Shown here piece by piece: positions 22,474 to 28,571 of a stretch of 28,571 nt of DNA. Under the pieces are notes generated by a model, which saw only the letters and a program-made list of their open reading frames with translations, had not been told where the DNA came from and did not search any database. Within the stretch, counting starts at the first letter, position 1. The number at the start of each line of letters is the position of its first letter. The DNA is from DAOOPX01 sp964653045 (GTDB taxonomy: Bacteria > Patescibacteriota > Microgenomatia > UBA1400 > PJMF01), in NCBI GenBank assembly GCA_964653045.1, contig CAZZBW010000014.1, positions 1 to 28,571 of the forward strand, written 5' to 3'. The position numbers were made by a program, and so were the translations under genes.

Positions 22474-25400
22474 ATGACAGCAAAAGCCCAAATGGTGGAA
22501 GCAAGTGGAAGCATATTGTCACAAGAAGAATTAGATGCGTTGGCTCTTGGTCCCAATGAAAGTGGAGATAGCGCAGAAATGAGAGCGCCAGTTGGTGCTC
22601 ATGAGGAGGAGGTGGTGAGTGATCCAGAGTTCGAAGGTGATGAATTACCACCAGTTGAAGATGGAGCAGTAGCTGTTGATCCGGTTGCTCCTTTAGATCA
22701 AGATGGTGGTGCAGTAGAAAATCCTGAAACCAATCTGGCTTCAGATACAGCAGAGCCAGCTGCACATCCCGCCCCTGATGCAGAACTTCCAGCAGCTCCA
22801 GCTGCGGTGAATGATGGTAGAGAACTAGATGCAATATTAAACCAAACGGATGGTGTTGAACATCAAGCAGAACTTCCAGCAGCACCAGATACGGATGGTG
22901 ATGAACAAGGGTTAGATGAAGCTTTGGGTTTAGCTAGAGTCTCTGATCATGAGGCAGATCTTCCAGCAGCACCAGCTGCTGTGGGTGATGATAGTGGGCT
23001 CGATGCAGTATTAGAACAGGCGGGTGGTGTTGATCATCAAGTAGCTGATTTAGCAGATTTGCTCGGCGCAGTTCCTGAGCATCTTCCTGAAGCTCCGGTC
23101 ACTAGAGATGGTGATGCTGGAGTTCTGCCAGAAATGAAGCTGCCCGAATTTGATGGTGTTGAAGAGCGTGCTGAAGATACATCTCCAGTCAATGGAGATG
23201 CTGTCGTTGCAGATACTGGTAACCCTCATATTGAAGTTACCGATGCTGACCTCTCTTCTGGACGTATTCGTCCGGCTGATCGCGTGAAGAGCTTTTTCAG
23301 CGGAAGAATTAATGCAATTAGAGGCACAATTGATAAACTAAAAGCACCTGCAAACAAAACTAACGAAAGGGTAAGATACCGAGATGTTTTATCCGATAAT
23401 AAGGCCCAAATCAAGGAAAAAATCAGTCATGCAGTTACAGCTATTGATGCTCAGTTAAGTCATCCTGCAAAGAAAAAGAAGCTGCGTAGCTATGCTGCGC
23501 AGATTACCACCCTGCTTGACAACGTTACTAACGAGTACGATGTGCCAACGCCTGCTCAGCTCAACTTGCTCAAATCAAAATTATCTTTGATCGGAGTCGA
23601 GCTTGACTTTTCTAAAGGAGCAGTGGTTGTTAATGAAGTTAATCAGAAACAGATTGAACTATTTATGTCTGGCTTACGCAGTGACACCTTGGCTTTCATG
23701 GGGGGTGTTCTGGCTGGAGGGGCATTTAGCGTCGGTGCAACGGCATTGGCGATGGCGCGACCTGAAAGCCAACACATGGTTCAAGCAGTTCGACAAGGTC
23801 TGTTTTATGCTGGTGCTGTTGGGCAGTTACACACAGGCGCAGTGTTTCTTGGTAATCGAATTGCCAGAAGCGACAAAAGGTTGGTTAAACAAACAGGGGC
23901 ATTTGTCGAAAATCTGGGCTTTGGCATAGAAAAAACTTTGGGAACTCGAGTGGGAACAGCATTTACAAGGGGATTAAGTTTAGGTCTGATGGGTGGGTCA
24001 GTAGGGATTGGGATTGTCCATCAAAACTTACCTACTAGTCCGTGGGCGGAGCATAGTGCGGTTGCGCCAGAAGCGCAACCGCCAACTGCTCAGGTGGAAA
24101 CGACTTTTTCTGTTGGAGATGACGGCTTTCATCGCTTTTTGATTGATACCGATGGAAAACCAGGACATGAATTTGGCGCAGGATATAATCCGGAAACTGG
24201 TCAGTGGCAAGTGAATGAGGGTGGAGATTGGTACACTGTCCCACCTGATTCAGTTAGTGCCAAAATTGGTCCGGAAGTGATGGAGTTGGTGCAAGCAAAA
24301 ATTACCCCTTCTCCTTTAGAATTGTCCTTGACTAAGCAACCACCTACTGAAACTCCTCCTCCCCCTATGACACCACCGACTGAGGAACCACCCACCGAAA
24401 CTCCCGCTGTGTCCCCAACACCCTCACCAACGCCTCAACCAACCGAAGTCCCGACAATTGCTCCTCCTCAAATCGAACAGCCAATTTTCACTGAAGAACT
24501 AATTACTATTCTCAATCAAGTTCCGACAGAAAGTATCATGATTTCCGATGGATTAGCGACATTTGATAATGTAACTTTACCCAATGGATCGGTCGCAGAC
24601 ATCATTGTATGGCAGGATTCTGACGGTCAGGTATTTATCTCCACAGTTGGCGCAGATTCAGATAGTCTTTTAAGACCAGTCGAAATGATGGCTAATAAAC
24701 AACTTATTTCTGAACCAGAACTGTCGCAAGTCGGAATTAAGTTTCAAGGTGATACCAACCACGATGGTGTTAACGAAATCCAAGTTCGTGGACAAATGGC
24801 GCAAGAAGATAATTCTCCAACTCCAGAGCCAATTGGTACTCCTACACCGGCGGCTCAAACAGACGCTGAAAAAGGTACCGAAAAAACATACCTCCCAAGT
24901 ATCATGGATACAGAAACAACTGATACACCACAGCCAACTGATGCGCCAGCCGAAACTCCCGCTGTCTCCGAGTCAATGAGCTGGTCGAATTTTGATTACA
25001 CAAGTGCTGAAGAAATTGGCAAATTGGATTTTACGCATGCTGTTGTAGAAACAAGTATCAACCCAACCGTTGTTTTTGTTGATGTAGATGGTGATGGTGT
25101 AAGTGATATCAAGGTAAATTTCAATCCAGCCGATGACACCTACGCAGTTAGTGATGTTGACGGAAAAGCTATGGCGCCTTGGCACAAAGCCAGCGAAATG
25201 CCCCCTGATTTACTTGAAAAATTGCCTGAAGAAATGAGACTTACGCCTTTAGTTGCACCACTTATTGAACAATCTACTATAGATTGGTTTGATTCCACCG
25301 TAGTATTGGATGATTTGCTAAATTTGGAGCCTACTAATGTAGTTATTAATCCTGATACGGGCAATCTGGAGATTATCTATAATGATCGTAAATTTGGAGA

Positions 25401-26913
25401 CCAAACTTATGATGTTGTTGTAGAAGTTGACAATGATGGGTCAATTGTTGCTAGAGTTTATCCAGTCAATTCGGAAATGAGAGATGAGGATTTAATTAAG
25501 ACGATGGAGTTGGATAAGTCCGGTTTAGATAAGCAAGTTGTTAATGATATTGATCAAAAAATTGCTGAATTGAAGCAAAAAATTGCTTCTGCTCTGACCG
25601 AGTCGAACGGAAAAGCTGATGAGGCACCTCCCGCTTCAACAAGTCCCGAAGACAAAGTATATTCAGCTAATTGGCAGACGGGTTTGGAAAAGGCTCAAGA
25701 GATGGGGCTGGCACGTCCTAACGCCGCGGCTGATTTAGTCAAAGACTTTGGTATAGCGTTTCCAGAGGAAAGATTGTCAGATACCGAAGTGGGCAGACTT
25801 GCGCAGTTTGCTAACGACACAATGAGCAATTGGCATCCTGGTATGCCACTTAATTCAGGTAGTCCAGAGGAGTTGGTGGTGCAACTCAATGCAAGTCCTG
25901 ATTTATCTGGAGTTGATCCAACCAATCTCACTGATGCACAGCAAACCATGTTGAAGCAGATTATTAGTGGCGAAACTGAGTTCGAGCTAGAAAGAATGGT
26001 GGTTCAACCGGCACAGGCGACAGCAGAAGAGTCTACTGCGCTGCCAACCGCAGCAACAGAAACGGCTGCCGTGTCTGGTTCTGAGGATACTACTGAGTTA
26101 GAACCAGTTGCGGAGTCAGTGGTACCAGCTGCAGAAGCACTGACTTTCGATCCTGATACTCACGCTGCTACTGACGCTGATGGTAAAACTGTGTATCAAA
26201 TACAACCAGGTGATTCTCGAGCTAGAGTCTCAGAGCAATTTGGAGTAACTATTGAAGCTCTAGAAGATGCTAACCCAGACATTGTGGGCAGACAAATCCA
26301 TCCCAACGAGCTGCTAGTTATTCCTGAAGTTGAACCTGTTGCTCAAGTACTACCAGCTTTGGAAGTTCAAGCTGATGGAACAAAGTCAGCATGGTCGATC
26401 GCTGAAAGTCTGGTAGATTCCTATTTGGACACTGCCGACCATGACACTCTTTTGCGACCCAACGGCGTAATAGACGTGCTCAAAGATTTGTTGGCAGGTG
26501 TGCATGGAGAAAAACCCTTTATTCCTGGCAATAAGCCAATCTTAACTAGTGAGCAAGCGGAAAATGTGATTGAAACGATTGATCGGGTGCTGATTGCCAA
26601 ATTTCAAGATGGAGATTTTGAAAAAGCATCTCAAATGGGAGAACTATTAACCCGACTTAACTTAAATCCTGAGGAAGGTCAGGGTATTGCATGGTCAGAG
26701 CTGACCAAGGGAGATAGAGCCGCAATCGAACTGTTTTTGGAAGGAAAAACTCCAATTGATGTAATTAAAATTGAGGGTGATAGCACGTTGGATAAATTTG
26801 TTCCTGATGCGAAAGTTCAAGAGGTAAGGACCGACGCTGATTCTACTAATGCAACTGCTTTGTTAAAAAACGTACAAGATAGATACAGAGCTGAAGCCGA
26901 TGATTTTGCGTGA
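22474..26913 (+). CDS. Giant membrane-spanning LysM protein with N-terminal repeats and Pro/Thr stalk
   Basis: 1479 residues from ATG 22474 (AAGGA 5 bases upstream; the in-frame GTG at 22453 is less likely). The N-terminus has GSILSQEELDALALG (12-26), close to the FliM/FliN N-terminal motif LSQxEIDALL. An acidic region with three 29-residue repeats follows (104-190). A basic helical part (about 250-400) leads to hydrophobic segments (about 405-428, 441-463, 497-519). Three crossings would place the acidic N-terminus inside and the rest outside. The outer part has Pro/Thr stalks (PTETPPPPMTPPTEEPP), Ca-binding-like loops DTNHDGVNEI (760) and DVDGDGVSDI (870), and one LysM domain (about 1240-1283, YQIQPGDSRARVSEQFG), which usually binds peptidoglycan or chitin. 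No sortase signal. The gene ends with tandem stops TGA TAA. Likely a cell-surface anchor linked to the AAA/VWA machinery; function unknown. Confidence 0.82.
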   Translation: MTAKAQMVEASGSILSQEELDALALGPNESGDSAEMRAPVGAHEEEVVSDPEFEGDELPPVEDGAVAVDPVAPLDQDGGAVENPETNLASDTAEPAAHPAPDAELPAAPAAVNDGRELDAILNQTDGVEHQAELPAAPDTDGDEQGLDEALGLARVSDHEADLPAAPAAVGDDSGLDAVLEQAGGVDHQVADLADLLGAVPEHLPEAPVTRDGDAGVLPEMKLPEFDGVEERAEDTSPVNGDAVVADTGNPHIEVTDADLSSGRIRPADRVKSFFSGRINAIRGTIDKLKAPANKTNERVRYRDVLSDNKAQIKEKISHAVTAIDAQLSHPAKKKKLRSYAAQITTLLDNVTNEYDVPTPAQLNLLKSKLSLIGVELDFSKGAVVVNEVNQKQIELFMSGLRSDTLAFMGGVLAGGAFSVGATALAMARPESQHMVQAVRQGLFYAGAVGQLHTGAVFLGNRIARSDKRLVKQTGAFVENLGFGIEKTLGTRVGTAFTRGLSLGLMGGSVGIGIVHQNLPTSPWAEHSAVAPEAQPPTAQVETTFSVGDDGFHRFLIDTDGKPGHEFGAGYNPETGQWQVNEGGDWYTVPPDSVSAKIGPEVMELVQAKITPSPLELSLTKQPPTETPPPPMTPPTEEPPTETPAVSPTPSPTPQPTEVPTIAPPQIEQPIFTEELITILNQVPTESIMISDGLATFDNVTLPNGSVADIIVWQDSDGQVFISTVGADSDSLLRPVEMMANKQLISEPELSQVGIKFQGDTNHDGVNEIQVRGQMAQEDNSPTPEPIGTPTPAAQTDAEKGTEKTYLPSIMDTETTDTPQPTDAPAETPAVSESMSWSNFDYTSAEEIGKLDFTHAVVETSINPTVVFVDVDGDGVSDIKVNFNPADDTYAVSDVDGKAMAPWHKASEMPPDLLEKLPEEMRLTPLVAPLIEQSTIDWFDSTVVLDDLLNLEPTNVVINPDTGNLEIIYNDRKFGDQTYDVVVEVDNDGSIVARVYPVNSEMRDEDLIKTMELDKSGLDKQVVNDIDQKIAELKQKIASALTESNGKADEAPPASTSPEDKVYSANWQTGLEKAQEMGLARPNAAADLVKDFGIAFPEERLSDTEVGRLAQFANDTMSNWHPGMPLNSGSPEELVVQLNASPDLSGVDPTNLTDAQQTMLKQIISGETEFELERMVVQPAQATAEESTALPTAATETAAVSGSEDTTELEPVAESVVPAAEALTFDPDTHAATDADGKTVYQIQPGDSRARVSEQFGVTIEALEDANPDIVGRQIHPNELLVIPEVEPVAQVLPALEVQADGTKSAWSIAESLVDSYLDTADHDTLLRPNGVIDVLKDLLAGVHGEKPFIPGNKPILTSEQAENVIETIDRVLIAKFQDGDFEKASQMGELLTRLNLNPEEGQGIAWSELTKGDRAAIELFLEGKTPIDVIKIEGDSTLDKFVPDAKVQEVRTDADSTNATALLKNVQDRYRAEADDFA
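22783..23043 (+). repeat. Three tandem 87-bp (29-residue) repeats in the LysM protein
   Basis: Units start at 22783, 22870 and 22957. Each begins [ED]LPAAP, has a central LD-x-x-L segment and ends in [VS]-[ED]-H-x-[AV]. The central segment resembles the ELDAL part of the N-terminal FliM-like motif. A decayed fourth unit follows (about 23044-23100). Confidence 0.85.
24058..24082. repeat. 10-bp perfect inverted repeat, 5-base loop
   Basis: Arms GCGGTTGCGC (24058-24067) and 24073-24082, loop CAGAA, encoding the linker just after the last hydrophobic segment of the LysM protein. Not in codon register. Confidence 0.85.
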
Positions 26914-26971
26914 TAAGGTGACAGAGGCAATCGTAATAAAGTAAAAAATATCAATTAAATATTGGAGAAAT

Positions 26972-27343
26972 ATGGATACCCAACCTGCCCAAAATAGTAT
27001 AAACATTATTTTTCCTGCGTTTGCTCAACTGGCAAACTATCTAATCGAAAAAGAAGTAGATCCAGAAACGGCTGGGTTTGTCGTGGGGAAATTGAGCCGT
27101 GATTTGTGGACGGGGGCGGCGGCTCAAGCCGCCGCCACAATTGGCGAAGATCGAGTGAACGAGATCGCGAAAGATGAAGACTTAGAAAGACGATTTATTA
27201 CTCTGCGAGACGAGTACAAGGCCAAAACCGGTGTGGATATGGAGGAACGTCTCAATCAGGCTGCACAAGCGATGGTGGATGAAATAATGCGGCTAGAGAG
27301 CTTGCCGGAAGAACCGGAAGATGTTGTTGGCGCCCAGCAATAA
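26972..27343 (+). CDS. Small helical hypothetical protein, last gene of the giant cluster
   Basis: 123 residues; not recognised. GGAG (26964-26967) lies 4 bases before the ATG. It is predicted almost all helical, moderately acidic, with no signal peptide or clear membrane segment; the first helix (INIIFPAFAQLANYLIEK) is amphipathic. An Ala run GAAAQAAA is encoded by an inverted repeat (27115-27136). It follows the LysM gene by 58 bases on the same strand and converges with tsaD, so it ends the cluster. Size and composition would suit a small regulatory or adaptor subunit, which is inference only. Confidence 0.7.
   Translation: MDTQPAQNSINIIFPAFAQLANYLIEKEVDPETAGFVVGKLSRDLWTGAAAQAAATIGEDRVNEIAKDEDLERRFITLRDEYKAKTGVDMEERLNQAAQAMVDEIMRLESLPEEPEDVVGAQQ
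27115..27136. repeat. 10-bp perfect inverted repeat, 2-base loop
   Basis: Arms GGCGGCGGCT (27115-27124) and 27127-27136 around CA, encoding the Ala run of the 123-residue protein. GC-rich against AT-rich surroundings; not in codon register. Confidence 0.85.
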
Positions 27344-27417
27344 CTAAGTTTAATTTCTTTTACTGTATTCTCCAAATATTTTATATTGTTGTGTTGTTGT
27401 CGTGTTGAGTTTGCTAA
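27344..27417. other. Convergent intergenic gap, no clear terminator
   Basis: 74 AT-rich bases between the 123-residue gene (plus) and tsaD (minus). It has T-rich stretches but no stem that would make an intrinsic terminator on either strand. The nearest stem is the inverted repeat at 27436-27474 within tsaD. Confidence 0.5.
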
Positions 27418-28571
27418 TTAAAGTAGGTGAGGGGTTGCGGCGACAATGCCAATTATCCCGGCATTGTCGCCGCATAGCTTGTTGCTTGTCGGTGCCAGCA
27501 ACTTTGCTGTAATTTTATTTTTCTTAAGCGTTTGGCGCAGCATTGAGCGAAGTTTTGCGTTAGCGGTTACGCCGCCCCCCAGCCAAACTTGGTCAAAATT
27601 ACTATAGGATTTTTTAGCTAAAATTATTTTATCCAATTTATTACAAATATGCCTAAATACAGAGTATTGTATGCTCGCAGCTAGATCATATACTTCTTGC
27701 TTGTTCGGTAAGGTTTCCCCCCATTTTTTTTCGATAAAGTTTCGGGTGTAAGTTTTCAGACCCGAGAAACTTAAGTTGAAATTTTTGCTTTCAGTCATTG
27801 GTAGGGGTAACGGGTATTTTTTGGCGTCACCCTGTTTGGCCAGCTCTTCAATCACTGGTCCAGCAGGGTAACCGAGGTTGAGCAGTCGGCCAAGCTTATC
27901 CAACGCTTCACCCGCAGCATCGTCAATAGTTTGACCTAAAATGGTGTAGTGAAACATATTTGAGTTTAGCCACGGTAGGTTATCTTGGGCGTCGAGGCGA
28001 AGACCGGGAATGCGGTCAAGGCTTCCATCCTTTGTTTCATACTTCGACTCACTTTGTTTGTTCAGTGTGACAGTAGATTTTTCAACTTTCACAAACGCGG
28101 TGTGCTTGCCTGAGACAATGATTCCTAACGCAGGTAAGTTAATTGTTTGCCAATATTGTTGTGTGTGTTGCTCAGCTCGTTTTTTCTCAATTGTTAATCC
28201 TTGCCATTTATTTATAGGTCGTTGTAGAACGTGACAAGAAAGCAGGTGAGCTTCAACGTGATTAATTGGAATTAGCGGAATGTTAAGTTCTTTCGCTAAC
28301 TTTTGGGCGTATCCGATTCCAACTTCCAGAGCCGGTGCCAACCCGGGGCCGATCGTGACTGCAATCTGTTCGATTTCGCTTGGATGGATGTGGCCTCTCC
28401 GTAGAGAGGCCAACACTGTCTTTTCAATATTTTCTTGGTGAGCTAACTTTGCCACTGTGGGAAATACTCCGCCATACGGTTTATGCAATTCAGTTTGGCT
28501 GGCCACTACGTTGGACCACACTTCCAGTCCGCACGTCACCGCTGCGGCAGTCTCGTCGCACGAAGTGTCAA
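27418..28571 (-). CDS. tsaD: tRNA N6-adenosine threonylcarbamoyltransferase TsaD, N-terminal tip cut by window edge
   Basis: TsaD (Gcp/Kae1/Qri7 family) transfers threonylcarbamoyl to A37 of ANN-decoding tRNAs in the cytoplasm. The frame is open to the right edge and reads DTSCDETAAAV, the conserved start of the family (usually ILxIETSCDETxxAV), so only a few residues are missing; the GTG at 28539 is internal. Metal-site motif HVEAH (in INHVEAHLLS) is present, as are LSFSGLKT, VWLGGGVTAN (variant of the GGVxAN motif) and the C-terminal CGDNAGIIG (Asp binds the metal). There are about 384 residues in view, somewhat longer than typical (about 340) because of an insertion near residues 125-190 (KWQGLTIEKKRAEQHTQQY, EKSTVTLNKQSESKYETKDG). 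It converges on the giant cluster. Two inverted repeats lie in it. Confidence 0.95.
   Translation of the reverse strand, partial: DTSCDETAAAVTCGLEVWSNVVASQTELHKPYGGVFPTVAKLAHQENIEKTVLASLRRGHIHPSEIEQIAVTIGPGLAPALEVGIGYAQKLAKELNIPLIPINHVEAHLLSCHVLQRPINKWQGLTIEKKRAEQHTQQYWQTINLPALGIIVSGKHTAFVKVEKSTVTLNKQSESKYETKDGSLDRIPGLRLDAQDNLPWLNSNMFHYTILGQTIDDAAGEALDKLGRLLNLGYPAGPVIEELAKQGDAKKYPLPLPMTESKNFNLSFSGLKTYTRNFIEKKWGETLPNKQEVYDLAASIQYSVFRHICNKLDKIILAKKSYSNFDQVWLGGGVTANAKLRSMLRQTLKKNKITAKLLAPTSNKLCGDNAGIIGIVAATPHLL
27436..27474. repeat. 15-bp perfect inverted repeat, 9-base loop, at the TsaD CGDNA motif
   Basis: Arms 27436-27450 (TGCGGCGACAATGCC) and 27460-27474. In the coding frame TGC GGC GAC AAT GCC pairs codon for codon with GGC ATT GTC GCC GCA, so the conserved CGDNA metal-site motif is one arm and GIVAA is the other. 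Confidence 0.95.
28391..28412. repeat. 9-bp perfect inverted repeat, 4-base loop, in tsaD
   Basis: Arms TGGCCTCTC (28391-28399) and 28404-28412 around CGTA, in codon register (GCC TCT with AGA GGC), encoding LASLRRGH. Confidence 0.75.

Noticed and set aside
22460..22885. 141-residue minus-strand ORF opposite the LysM gene
   Set aside because: Leu/His-rich composition comes from the complement of the acidic repeats; a shadow frame.
24751..25111. True EF-hand or dockerin domains in the LysM protein
   Set aside because: Only single D-x-[DN]-x-D-G loops are seen without the flanking helices or paired dockerin arrangement; described only as Ca-binding-like loops.
166..27474. Palindromes as a REP/MITE family or CRISPR remnant
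   Set aside because: Arm sequences are unrelated to one another, spacing is irregular and no common consensus or target duplication is visible.
28537..28539. GTG start for tsaD
   Set aside because: The frame continues to the window edge and encodes the conserved TSCDETAAAV, so the real start is outside.

Overview
The window reads as chromosomal DNA of a small-genome, probably host-associated or scavenging bacterium. The best guess is a member of the Candidate Phyla Radiation (Patescibacteria, possibly Microgenomates). This is an inference from very large unfamiliar surface/ATPase genes, sparse Shine-Dalgarno sequences, a stand-alone B12-dependent ribonucleotide reductase and short gene spacing. 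All genes read cleanly with the standard code (no in-frame TGA), which argues against code-25 Gracilibacteria/Absconditabacteria. No rRNA, tRNA, insertion sequence or CRISPR array was seen, and no gene-free stretch exceeds 300 bases.

Left part, minus strand (1-5686): two paralogous bifunctional penicillin-binding proteins (glycosyltransferase 51 plus transpeptidase) flank a membrane-anchored GH18-like glycosidase. This looks like a peptidoglycan assembly and trimming group. The first PBP runs off the left edge before its KTG motif.

Plus strand 5706-7540: a HEPN-type RnlA-like protein, a P-loop CMP-kinase-like protein and a CPBP-like membrane protein with one degenerate motif. Plus strand 7627-10366: a textbook nrdR-nrdJ unit, with two NrdR boxes exactly 32 bp apart around an extended -10 promoter, then NrdR and a monomeric adenosylcobalamin-dependent ribonucleotide reductase.

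Plus strand 10508-27343: five consecutive genes over 16.8 kb, four of them encoding 1181-1479-residue proteins. They are (1) a soluble modular protein with four repeated beta modules, (2) a MoxR/CbbQ-like AAA ATPase behind a long beta-rich and coiled-coil region, (3) a transglutaminase-like domain fused through an acidic linker to a von Willebrand A (MIDAS) domain, (4) a membrane protein with a FliM-like N-terminal motif, 29-residue repeats, Pro/Thr stalks, Ca-binding-like loops and LysM, and (5) a small helical protein. The AAA + VWA + transglutaminase combination recalls MoxR-DUF58-transglutaminase-VWA operons and AAA/VWA remodelling pairs (CbbQ-CbbO, NorQ-NorD, midasin), but in an unusual fused form tied to an envelope protein. 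This is the best candidate for an undescribed system. A 5'-truncated tsaD converges on the cluster from the right edge.

Cutting across all of this is a second signal: long, perfect or near-perfect palindromes with short loops inside coding sequences. At least twelve in-gene examples have stems of 10-18 bp, no shared arm sequence, and the longest ones are in exact codon register. Their number is far above chance for this length of DNA.
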